Of a stretch of DNA of 64,000 bases, positions 54,363 to 64,000 are shown one piece after another; positions within the stretch are counted from its first letter, which is position 1, and each line of letters begins with the position of its first letter. Source of the DNA: Leguminivora glycinivorella (Eukaryota; Arthropoda; Insecta; Lepidoptera; Tortricidae); contig NC_062979.1 in the NCBI RefSeq assembly GCF_023078275.1, positions 23,727,848 through 23,791,847 of the forward strand, written 5' to 3'. The notes beneath the pieces were generated by a model. The model was not told where the DNA came from and ran no database searches. It was given only the letters and a program-made list of their open reading frames with translations. The translations under genes and the position numbers were made by a program.

Positions 54363-56310
54363 ATGGTACCGAATCCTACAGACGGTGTCGAAACCGACAC
54401 ATCGTGTATGACACAAGATTTATTCGAGCGAGATCTAATTCTCGACGAATTAAAACGAACATTACAGTTCGCAGCAACGAATATAGAACAATTTCGTTCA
54501 AGAACTTCCGATTTAACAGCGCACCAGCGAAAGTTTACCAAAATTCAAACTAAGATCGAAAAGGCATTAATTAAGTCTAATAGCTTCAACAAAGAAGCCA
54601 ACATTAAGATTCGAAATGATTTCAACGATTTATATTACGCGATAGTTACGCATTTAAATAACCTAAAGGAGGTAGATGTAGAAAAGCGGCGAGCGAGCCG
54701 CATTCCTGTGCCTAGCCAACACGACACGTTTATGAACGACCGTCGAAACTTGCCTAAATTGTCGCTTCCTGAATTTCACGGTGAACCTACTGGCTGGCCC
54801 GCCTTTTTCGACTTATTTCAATCGTTGGTCCACAACAACAATGCCTACACTGACGCGGAAAAGTTTAGGTATTTACTACTTTCGGTTAAAAACGAACCAT
54901 TTAATTTAATTAAATCAATTCCCATAACGGAAAGTAATTATTCAATTGCGATCGATGTTCTAAAATCCCGTTATGACAACAAACGCATTATTGCGTCACA
55001 ACATCTAGATAAATTATTCGATATCGATTCTTGTTCCGCGCGCTCATCAGTTGTTGCTATGCGAAATTTGCTTAATGTTTACCACGAAAATATTAAAGCA
55101 CTTGAAGTTTTGGAGTTTCCGGTTAAAGAATGGGACTTCGTTCTGTTAAATTTATTATTACGTAAAATTCCCGTTAATACGCGAAAAGAATATGAACGTT
55201 CTTTAACCAACCCAAGTGAAATACCTAAAGTCCAAACCTTAATAACATTCTTAGAGCGCGAACTTACGGCGGAACAGATGATTACAGTTTCCCATATACA
55301 GTCCACAAAAAATAATTCCTTAAGTACAACAAATAAAAATAATTTAATTTCAAATCAAATTACACCTAAACGGGTTTTAATTACGAATACGTCAGACCAA
55401 ACTCGACCGTATGTCGATACGAATAAGGTTCGATCTTGCGTGAAGTGCAAAGGCTCGCATGCCCTTCACAAATGTTTGGAGTTTTTAAATTTGTCTACTA
55501 AAGATAGATTCACATTTGTTCAAACAAATAACATTTGTTATAATTGTTTATGTTCCGGACATGACTTACGTAATTGTAAATCAAGTTTTAAGTGTCGTAA
55601 GTGCAATAAGAAGCACCACACCTTAATTCATTTAGATTCGGACCTTACGCGTACGCGACCCTTCCCGGCGAACAATGAAGCCGCGGAACTAGTTGCCGTC
55701 TCGCTCGCTCTAACGGAGCAGTCGCAGCCCGGCGCGGGCGCTGTCCCGAGCCCATCAGCTGTTCACGGCGTGAATCAAAATAATCTAGGTTTAGGTATTG
55801 AGCCTCATACGGTGTTACTGTCAACTGCGTTGGTTGACCTTTATTACGAAGGTAATAAAATTGCTACAATTCGTTGTATGTTAGACGGGGGCTCACAAGC
55901 AGCTCTTATTACTGAATCGTGTATGCAACGATTAAATTTACCGCGACGAAATGTCAGCGAGCCGTTGGTAGGTGTCGGTGATTTACCGCTCAACCCTAGG
56001 GGTACCTTCGTGTGCTCAATTTCGCCCAAGGGCAAACAAAGTCCAAGTATTCCTTTGGAGGCTACTATTTTGTCAAAATTAACCCGTCAAATGCCTAGTG
56101 TACCACTAGCACCGTACGGGGAATGGCCTCATTTGCAAGGGCTCGCTCTAGCCGACCCTGAATTTCATAAACCTCAGCCGGTTGACATGATACTTGGCGA
56201 GGACATTTTCATGGATGTCATTCGCGAGGGTATAGTCAGGGGTAAACCTGGCACACCCACAGCAATCAATAGTGTATTTGGTTATTTACTAGGGGTAAAG
56301 TCAACTTTAC
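54363..56310 (+). CDS. gag: BEL gag-protease segment
   Basis: An open frame from the ATG at 54363 encodes a gag with a coiled-coil-like N-terminus and a DUF1759-type capsid region (about residues 125-290, LPKLSLPEFHGEPTGW). Three zinc-knuckle-like clusters follow (CVKCKGSHALHKC near 359, CYNCLCSGHDLRNC near 393, CRKCNKKHHTLIH near 411). A DUF1758 aspartic protease comes next, with active site DGGS at about residue 507. Meaningful homology stops near a run of four G at 56291-56294. The open frame continues to 56486 but is out of register after that point. The gag packages RNA; the protease would cut the polyprotein. Confidence 0.85.
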
Positions 56311-58666
56311 TTCTAATATTTCGACTCCACGCCATACTTGTTTTACGTCGTTCGACAACGACAATCTCGAGAAGTTTTGGGAGCTGGAGTCAGTTCCAGA
56401 GATGCGGAGTTACACTCCCGAAGAAAAGCTATGCGAATCCTTTTTCCAAAGGACGCATACGCGCGATGAGACAGGGCGATACATAGTTGCTCTGCCATTC
56501 AAGCCCGATGCACCGCCCCTCGGCGAGTCTCGGCAAATTGCTCTAGCACGTTTCCACAAACTGGAATACCGTCTAGAACGAAACCCCCAGCTGAAGGCGG
56601 AGTATCACGCGTGCCTCCAGGAGTATGTGGATCTTAACCACATGGAGCTCGCGGACGATAACCCCCGCTGGCGCGAGTTATTACATCCCGCACCACTCGG
56701 TGTCGAAGATTTCCGACACTACCCGAACTCGTGTTGTCTATGATGCTGGTTGTCGCACAACGAGTGGCTACGCGCTCAATGATGCGTTGCTAAAAGGGCC
56801 TAAGTTACACTTAGACATAGTAGATGTACTTCTAAAATTTCGAGTACATAAAGTTGCATTTTGTTCTGATATTAAACAAATGTATCGGAATATTCTTGTA
56901 CGTGAGAGTGATAGGGACTTTCAGCGCATCCTGTGGCGCAAGTCGCCAGAGGAACCTCTGCGCGATTATAGGCTGCGTACCGTTACTTTTGGTATCAGTA
57001 GTTCCCCTTATCTCGCCTTGCGCACAATTAAACAGCTCGCGCATGACGAAGCCGAGCGTTTCCCGCTCGCCTCGCCAGTCCTCCTAAATGACGTGTTCGT
57101 CGACGATGTGGTGACCGGCGCAGATACCTTAGCCGAAGCCCTCAATCTGCAGCAGGAGCTGATAGGTATTTGTGCCACGGCCGGGTTCGAATTGCGAAAG
57201 TGGCAAAGTAACTCGCCAGCCATTCTCGCTGCCACGCGACCGACAGAGTTTCATGGTGAGCGGCGCGAAAATGTTCATTTTGCCGAAATGGAAAATGACA
57301 AAGGGGTCAAGGTCCTTGGACTTCAATGGAATCAAGATCTGACGCATTTAGTTTCAAAGTTCAAAGTTCTTCGCAGGCCTGTACAAAGCGGGCGATTCTT
57401 TCCGAAATTGCAAAAATTTACGACCCCCTCGGGTTATTATCTCCGGTGACATTGTTTGCCAAACATTTAATTCAATTGCTATGGTTAGCCAAAATTTCCT
57501 GGGACTCAGAACCCCCTATCGATATTATTAACTCATGGACGAGTTTTATTAACGAGCTACCGCTCCTATCGCAAATTTCTTTTCCTCGTCATATTTTCAA
57601 TACTGACGACTTCGATTCAATCGAAATTCACGGATTTGCCGACGCAAGCAAAATTGCATACGCAGCATGTGTTTATATACGTCTGACGGACAACACCGGG
57701 CGAGTTCAAACCTATTTAGTCATGGCTAAAAGTCGCGTTGCACCTCTTCGGGTATGCCTTACTATACCTAGAATGGAATTGATGGGTTGTGTAATCCTAT
57801 CAAAATTAATTGAAAGAGTTATGCATCTTTACGGTGGTCACATTCACCCCGATCAAGTGTACGCATGGTCTGACAGTTCCGTCGTGCTCGCGTGGCTTCA
57901 GTCACCCCCGCACGAATGGAAAACGTTTGTCTCGAACCGCACTAGTGAGATTTTGTCCCGTGTCCCGGCGCGCTGTTGGCGTCACGTCCCGTCAGCTGAT
58001 AACAGCGCTGACCCGGCGTCTCGCGGTCTGCTCCCCGCCGCGCTCGTACAAAATGACTTGTGGTTCCATGGTCCTACATGGCTCCAACAAAGTCACGACT
58101 CCTGGCCTATACCAAAACCGGTGGTAAACACGAACGAGGAAAAACGCAATACACATGACTCGGCAAGTCTTAGTTATGCATGTGTGTCCACATTGCCTCC
58201 TTCCCCGGACGACGACACTCTTATAACGCGATTTTCGTCGCTAGGTAAATTAGTTCGCGTCACGGCAGTCATATTTCGTTTCTACAATAAATGCAGGAAA
58301 CATAAACAAACATTCCCAAAGTACGTCACCGTACCAGAGTACAATTTTGCATTAAATCGACTAATATTGATTACACAACAAAAAGTGTTCGAAGACGACA
58401 TTAAAAGGATTTCGTCAAATAAACTTCCGTCAATTCGTTTGCGGCGTCTCACGCCCATGTTAGATAGGGATGGTTTGTTACGCGTCGGCGGACGTATTCA
58501 CAAATCACTTTTACCTTTTGAATCAAAACATCAATTGATTTTACCTAAAAGACATCCTCTTACAAATCTTATTATTGACGATGCGCATATAAAAGGAACT
58601 ACATGCCGGTTCGCAGTGCGTGCAAAACTCGCTCTTACAGCGATACTGGATTATCTCTGGTCGTGA
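56290..58666 (+). pseudogene. pol: BEL pol: reverse transcriptase and RNase H, frame-broken
   Basis: Homology to BEL pol continues through three frames: about 56290-56680, 56680-57330 and 57330-58591. The RT has DIKQMY (first catalytic Asp), FGISSSPYLA and FVDD at 57096-57107. RNase H shows FADAS, WSDSSVVL and ADNSADPASRG, with its acidic residues present. Frame alternates back and forth by one base at each break, so net register is restored every second time. Catalytic motifs are intact, suggesting recent damage or sequencing indels. Confidence 0.85.
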
Positions 58667-59696
58667 TATTGTTCGCCTCCGCGTACATCGTTGTATCAAA
58701 TGCTTCCGCGTTCGACCGACTCGCTGCCAGCCGCGCATGGGAATGTTACCCTCGGTTCGGCTGCGCCCCGCGCGTGTGTTTAGTAAAACGTCTTGTGACT
58801 TTTGTGGGCCATTCTACGTACGCGCTAATAAGGTTCGTAATGCAAAAATAATAAAATGTTACGTTGCAGTTTTCGTATGTATGAGCGTTAAAGCTGTACA
58901 TCTTGAGTTAGTTTCCGAACTTTCCACGGAAGGTTTTTTAGCCGCGTTGCGACGTTTCACGTCCCGTCGAGGATATTGTACGGATATATATACCGATTGC
59001 GGACGTAACTTTGTTGGTTGTAATAATTACCTTCAAGAGTTATATACTTTTTTACGTAATGATTCGGTCATGAGTGCCCTTAATCAACAAACTTTAAAAC
59101 AAGGATTAACTTGGCATTTTCAACCACCTTATGCTAGTCATTTCGGTGGATTATTTGAAGCGGCTGTTAAGAGTTTCAAAGCTCATTTACATCGCGTAAT
59201 AGGTACACAAACGCAAACATATGATTGTATGCACACTTTGACATGTCAAATCGAAGCTGTATTAAACAGTCGTCCGCTCTGCGTTCTAAGTTCGGACTCC
59301 GCGGATCCTTTACCTCTTACGCCGGCCCATTTCTTAATCGGTGAGCCCTTAACGGCCCTACCGGACGTTTCTCTGATAGACGAGAACCCTAATCGTCTTA
59401 CACGTTGGCGCTGGATACAGCAAGCTGTCCAGCATTTCTGGCGTCGATGGAGTCGTGAATATCTCCATCAACTGCAACAAAGTACAAAGTGGCTTCAAGA
59501 CCGCGGTCCCGCCGTTCGTGAAGGTACTGTTGTTGTGGTATGCGACGACCACCTGCCGCCGCTGCAGTGGAAACTCGCGCGCGTTCATGCTGTCCATCCG
59601 GGCAGCGATCAAGTTATTCGCGTCGTAACATTGAAAAGCGGGAACACGTTGTTCAAACGACCTGTTGTGAAGGTCTGTCCCTTACCTTTAGAATAA
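58592..59696 (+). CDS. pol: BEL integrase segment
   Basis: After a break at a run of four A (58591-58594) the frame runs to the stop at 59696. It includes the zinc-binding region (ending CIKCFR) and a D,D,E catalytic core: CDFCGP (Asp at about 58797), YTDCGRNF (Asp at 58994) and FGGLFEAAVKS (Glu near 59158). A C-terminal region typical of BEL, with LPLTPAHFLIG and NRLTRWRWIQ, follows. The product would insert cDNA into host DNA. The listed start is the break, not an initiation codon. Confidence 0.85.
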
Positions 59697-59828
59697 ACTT
59701 ATACAATCGTTACGACTCTTAATGTTAAGTTAAATATAAGTTTCATAAAATATTTTGGTATACTTTCGTATGGTTTCTTTTTTTATTTTCTTTTAAAAGT
59801 CACTCCGTGTCTTTTAAGGTGAGCGGCA

Positions 59829-60297
59829 TGTTCCGTCGAGGAACAGAGATTTTTAGTTTTAATTTCTTTTCTTGATATAGTTAAATAGTTATTTCATTTT
59901 CATACATACAAGGCAACACAATTTTGAAAGAATACTTGTTTCCATGTATATGTAGCACAGTTTTTTGGAGCTGGCAATTACAGAAGTCCCAAAGCGACTT
60001 TCCGGTGCCCCACCACGCCACCTGGCGGATATATAAAAAAAAAAAAAACTCTCTCTTCGACCGTGCGAGCGCCATGATCTGCGCTCCCGTTATTACGAAT
60101 TAAAAATAGTTATCGGTGCACCGGCGCGACACAAACGTGAAAATTGACATTTTAAGTGATATTCCGACCAGTGACCTAAGCTTCCGTTTATATGTGACAA
60201 TCGTTTTAGTGTGAGGATTTTCCCAAAGTGTTTCCACGTGGCCCCACAAGCGCCTCTGGACAAATGTAAGTAGCCTCACCAATTAAACGCCGCTACA
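59829..60297 (+). repeat. 3' LTR of the BEL/Pao element
   Basis: 469 bp. It differs from the 5' LTR by a run of A that is 6 bases longer (near 60035-60050); no other difference was noticed. Confidence 0.95.
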
Positions 60298-60302
60298 GTG
60301 AT

Positions 60303-60589
60303 AATTAATGTAAGTTTGACTAAGTATTGACTATTATGTAATAAACATTTTAAGATGAAAAATAGTATTTTTTATTATACCTATAAAACAACTTCAACTC
60401 AAGTAATTATTTTCGCATTGAGTTAAATCTCAAATTCTAATGATTTCTATAGTTTGAGTATTTAAGAAAAACAACAATTTTAAACATATATTTATAACAA
60501 GTACCATAAATGCATAAAAATGTGTAAAAATATATCCGACTACATTTCGCTTAAACTTTAACAATAAAATCAAAACGTCAATTCATATA
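60303..60589. other. SDR 3' flank
   Basis: AT-rich; a TTTTATT on the plus strand near 60369 could be the minus-strand poly(A) signal. Confidence 0.35.
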
Positions 60590-61354
60590 TTAACGGGGGC
60601 ACATCGCATGACGGCCACCATCCACAGGGACACTAGCTCCAGTGATATTGCTAGCTAGGTCACTCGCCAAAAAGGCAATGGTAGCCGCAACCTCATCAGG
60701 CTTCCCCGGCCTTCCCAAAGCATGAGTCTCCTTAGTCCTCTCCAAAAATGCCTTGTACTGCTCTTCGGTTAACCCTCCGCGCCTCTGCAGGTTAGTTAAA
60801 ATGACTCCAGGATTCACACAGTTGACTCGGACACCTTTCGGAGCTAGCTCCAAAGCCACACACCTTGTGAACTGATCGACGGACGCTTTAGACACGTTGT
60901 AGGCCAGGACGCCGGGGAAAGATCTAATTCCGTTCACACTGGAGACGTTAACGATGTTACCTTTCGTTTTCAAGAGGTGAGGAACCGCTAACATAGTTAA
61001 ATAGTACAGTGAGCGTACATTAGTGTTCATAAGCCTGTCGTATTGCGCCAGGGAAGTGTTCTCAATGGTTCCGGTCTCGATAATACCAGCATTATTCACT
61101 AACACGTCGATCTGACCGAAATGATCGATAGTTTTCTTCACAATGCTCTCAATATCGCTTTCTTTCGTCAAATCGGCGGAGATGGAGAACGGAGTAGCGG
61201 CTTTATCGCATTCGTTGACTGTCTTCTGAAGGTTCTCGACATTTCTGCCGGTGAGGGACAGCCTCGCGCCGAGTTTCGAGAGGAACACAGCTGTTGCCGC
61301 GCCGATGCCGGAACTGGCCCCGGTTACAATCACAACTTTACCGGCGAAATTCAT
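60590..61354 (-). CDS. Short-chain dehydrogenase/reductase (SDR), FabG-like, intronless
   Basis: 254 residues from the ATG at 61354, where MNFAGKVVIVTGASSGIG begins as usual for this insect SDR group. The frame is open upstream to 61453, but the 33 extra residues look untranslated. Classical SDR motifs are present: TGASSGIG (11-18) for NAD(P) binding, NNAG (87-90), and the catalytic Ser139 (NVSS), Tyr152 and Lys156 (YNVSK). PG (182-183) and a C-terminal VDGG also fit. The family oxidises or reduces alcohols and ketones in the cytosol; annotation pipelines often name it 3-oxoacyl-ACP reductase FabG-like, and the substrate is unknown. All key residues are intact. It is divergent from the tubulin gene, with about 600 bp between starts. 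The BEL 3' LTR ends 290 bp beyond its stop. Confidence 0.92.
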   Translation of the reverse strand: MNFAGKVVIVTGASSGIGAATAVFLSKLGARLSLTGRNVENLQKTVNECDKAATPFSISADLTKESDIESIVKKTIDHFGQIDVLVNNAGIIETGTIENTSLAQYDRLMNTNVRSLYYLTMLAVPHLLKTKGNIVNVSSVNGIRSFPGVLAYNVSKASVDQFTRCVALELAPKGVRVNCVNPGVILTNLQRRGGLTEEQYKAFLERTKETHALGRPGKPDEVAATIAFLASDLASNITGASVPVDGGRHAMCPR

Positions 61355-61950
61355 TGTGAAATAGCGAAAATTGTACTGATCTCCAGTTGCATCCGGCGAA
61401 TCACGTTGTAATCTTATCTGAATATAAATAGATAACACGAAAATAACCAACAAAACTTGTTTACAGTTTTATTAAATAACATAATCAGCGTGTTTTCATT
61501 TACAAATATATAAGAGAATTTAAATTTATTTTAAATGGACCAATCAAGAAGAAGTATGATTTTCGATGTCTTAATTCAAACCAATGAAAAGTCGAGCAAA
61601 ATTGTAAATATTTATTCATTTGTTGTAAAGACAACCGACTAACTAAAATCAAGCAAATGTCACAAATGTCAATGACCTTAACCAATAACAGACGACTTGC
61701 TGAATATTGTAATCGATTGTCCGTTTTGCCGTAAAATCGGTTTATAATTTCATAATTTTAATTGGCTCTTTAGATTAGCCATAGCCTAATGGATGTTGAT
61801 TTGATTAGATAAGTTAGATTGACACAATAACAATGACATATCCTTTGATAACATATTTATAATGTAAACAAAATTAAATAATGTAGAAAATACAAAAAAA
61901 TATATATTACCGACCAAATTTTAAGTGTAAAATAATATCTAAATTAAACA
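61355..61950. promoter_or_regulatory. Shared divergent promoter region, SDR and alpha-tubulin
   Basis: About 600 AT-rich bases separate the two start codons. No unambiguous TATA/Inr pair or repeat was found. It must contain both promoters if the start calls are right. Confidence 0.45.
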
Positions 61951-62794
61951 ATGGGAGCTGTGAGTAAACGACTGTAATCTGTTGTACTTGGTTCCAATAC
62001 GAATACTTTCTTCAACGATGTTTTTAGAAAGAAGTCATCCACATACACATCGGGCAAGCAGGAGTGCAGATAGCGAATGCATGCTGGGAGCTTTACACCT
62101 TAGAACATGGCATTAGGCCTGACGGCATAATGGCTTATCCTGACAACAACGATCAAGGCTACAATGCATTTTTCAGTGGAACTGGAGCCGGCAAAGTAGT
62201 TCCTAGAGTAGTCATGGTAGACTTGGAACCAACCCCAATAGGTAGAATTAAATAACAGTTACATTTTAAAATGATTTACCTCCAAAACTCCCTATCCCTT
62301 TACTATGATTAATGATTTCAGATGAAATAAGAACAGGGGCATATCGTGAATTATTCCATCCAAATACTTTGATCACTGGCAAAGAAGATGCCGCCAGTAA
62401 TTTTGCACGTGGTTATTTTGGTGTCGGCCGAGAAATGATTGATCTAGCTCTCGACCGAATTCGCTTAGTAGCAGAGGACTGCCACCATCTCCAAGGCTTC
62501 ATAATCTTTCGGTCTTTTGGAGGAGGCACAGGATCTGGTTTTACTGCGTTACTGCTAGAAGGCTTGGTAAAAGCCTATGGAAAGCTTTCAAAAATAGAAT
62601 TTTCAATATATCCTTCTCCTAAAATATCTCCTATAATTGTGGAGCCCTACAATGCAGTGTTAACGACTCATGCTTGCATGAACACAGAAGATGTCTGCTT
62701 CATTTTTGATAACGAAGCTCTGTATGATATTTTGGCAAGAAATTTAGACGTGCCCAGACCTACGTATACGAATCTCAATAGACTGATAGCTCAG
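61951..62794 (+). CDS. Divergent alpha-tubulin, 5' exons (gene incomplete in window)
   Basis: Exons 61951-61959 (MGA), 62028-62241 and 62322-62794 join in phase with GTGAGT, GTAGAA and GTACTC donors. They encode 232 residues, about half an alpha-tubulin. HIGQAGVQIANACWELY, DLEP, FHP.TLITGKEDAASNFARG, the GTP-binding GGGTGSG loop and RPTYTNLNRLI identify the alpha family. The protein is unusually diverged: the canonical MREC start is replaced by MGAKEV. The K40 acetylation loop reads MAYPDNNDQGYNAFF without the lysine. The exon following GCTCAG (expected to begin with I/V-V-S-S) was not found in the remaining 1.2 kb. The gene may continue beyond 64000 or may be truncated. It could be a tissue-specific (for example testis) isotype. 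Confidence 0.85.
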
Positions 62795-64000
62795 GTACTC
62801 TTTACAAAATACTAAGTAAAATCATAGATTAAATATAGTGAAATAACAAGATCATACCATCCCATACATTAAAATGCGACCGCCTAAGACCGCGCTTACA
62901 CTTAGGGTTTGCAATCCGGATATTCGAATATCCGAATTATTCGAATATCCGCCAATATTTTTATCCGAAAATATTCGAATAATCCAAGTGAAATTATCCG
63001 GATAAACGGATAATTTCTATAAACATTATTTTTTATTTATAAGTAATATATTTAATAGATAGACGTCACTGAAACCGATTTCGATCAATTCTTAATACGG
63101 ACAATGTTATTGCTAACAAGTTAACACCTATTTATCTTCAAAATCAAACTAATATTTACAAAACAAAGAAAGCATTCGTGGACAAGAAGTAAGCAGAATG
63201 CCTCACCCCACGCACTCAGTTCTTATTAAATATTCGATTAATTGAATGATTAAAAAAACAGAAAAACGTTCAAGTATTATTTTTTAATATGAAAACGTTA
63301 CCCCAACCTACTTTCATTACTGCTAATAGCTAACGTGAAGTTATCTGTAAAACCGTACTTAATAAGGGAGATTTATACCCAGATTTCCTGGTCCCTTGTT
63401 TTTTTGAAATTGAAATTTAGCGCCTCACTCCGAATTTAGCTGTTATCAGTTCCATGGCAATTTAGTACGCCAGAATTCCCTCCACTTCACTAAGAAATAT
63501 AAGGCATTTTCCTTTTAAGTCCTTAGTTACATTCATACACAAAAATCGGTCTAATTACTACTTATACTTTGAAATCTTAGTCGATCTACTGATCAGCTTG
63601 GAAACTAAAACCCATCAAATTGCTGCCGAGCAATTTGAGGCGTTTTGGATTTGAATATTTAAATAAGTTCGCCTTTGTACCTCCTCCTTCTTCATTTTTT
63701 TAAATTTTATGTCTTGTATATTTTATGTTGGTGGTACAATAAAGAATTTACTTACTTACTTATTTATCACCTCTCCCCTTCCATTGGTACTTTGGTACCA
63801 GCCACTGTGCAACTAAGGTCTAAAATGATCCACACCTGGATAGGAAGTGTCTTCGACTAATTGGTCTTCTCTTTTTTTGGTTATTCTGTTTTGAACGAGT
63901 ACCTATGCTCAGTTGCTCATTCCTGTTCTAAGACCCTAACCAGGACGCTTTTGTTTAGAGCCTACGAAAAGAGTTTTCAACTTTTTATATTAAGTATCCG
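62795..64000. other. Tubulin intron or 3' flank with ATTCGAATATCCG repeats
   Basis: At 62918-63030 is a TTAGGGTTTGCAATCCGGAT segment with repeated ATTCGAATA and ATCCG words, likely a decayed transposon. At 63735-63765 is ACAATAAAGAATTTACTTAC, a LINE-type tail. No further tubulin exon or other gene was found. Confidence 0.45.

Larger units (their letters stand above)
53751..60297 (+). mobile_element. BEL/Pao LTR retrotransposon, complete, TSD GTGAT
   Basis: The element is 6547 bp. GTGAT is duplicated at 53746-53750 and 60298-60302, the 5-bp size usual for BEL. LTRs are identical apart from the length of one A run. The order gag, protease, RT, RNase H, integrase and the DUF1759/DUF1758 layout are diagnostic of BEL/Pao. 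The coding frame breaks four times, so this copy as sequenced cannot make an intact polyprotein. No env-like frame is present. The primer-binding site was not obvious after the LTR. Confidence 0.95.

Noticed and set aside
54363..59696. Programmed ribosomal frameshifting in the BEL element
   Set aside because: BEL elements usually use one long frame; four changes in both directions without slippery-site context fit indels better.
60590..61453. SDR start at 61453 (287 residues)
   Set aside because: The conserved family start MNFAGKVV is at 61354 and the extra 33 residues have no family counterpart.

Overview
This window looks like the genome of a moth or butterfly. The evidence is the overall AT-richness, split genes with GT..AG introns, copies of tRNA-derived SINEs and small Helitrons of the kind common in Lepidoptera, many palindromic MITEs, a BEL/Pao LTR retrotransposon, TTAGG-type motifs, and intact insect genes (a takeout/JHBP-family gene, an SDR enzyme, an alpha-tubulin). 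All calls come from reading the sequence; no database search was run.

Layout from left to right. (1) 1-5900 is repeat-dominated: a foldback element, SINE heads, and a decayed non-LTR reverse transcriptase on the minus strand (3774-4838). (2) 5919-9226 (+) is a four-exon gene for a small secreted protein of 179 residues, possibly of the DUF1091 type. Its second intron holds a hAT-like element and a SINE, and a Helitron-like element begins one base after its stop codon. (3) 9227-30400 has no convincing gene. It holds a complete small Helitron (15364-15562), LINE 3' ends, SINEs with target-site duplications (TSDs) and at least ten MITE families. (4) 30408-51621 (+) is one takeout/JHBP-family gene: a TATA/Inr-like promoter, a signal-peptide exon, a 16.7 kb first intron, three middle exons, and two in-phase candidate terminal exons of equal length (50134-50285 and 51470-51621), with decayed exon copies between them. 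The first intron carries a cluster of seven CACGTG palindromes, a DNA element inserted into another copy of itself, tandem duplications and a non-autonomous LTR element with 1010-bp LTRs. (5) 53751-60297 is a complete BEL/Pao element with near-identical LTRs and a GTGAT TSD; its coding frame breaks four times. (6) 60590-61354 (-) is an intronless SDR gene, divergently arranged with (7) a divergent alpha-tubulin gene (61951 onward, +), whose last exons were not found before the window ends.

The genes do not form an obvious pathway. The takeout-family gene and the small secreted gene encode extracellular proteins, the first probably a lipophilic-ligand carrier. SDR and tubulin share only a roughly 600-bp divergent promoter region. 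The most notable observations are the alternative terminal exons of the takeout gene, the self-inserted element at 38941-40832, the E-box palindrome cluster in the takeout intron, and MITE, SINE and hAT-like insertions whose TSDs (and one empty site) can be read within the window.
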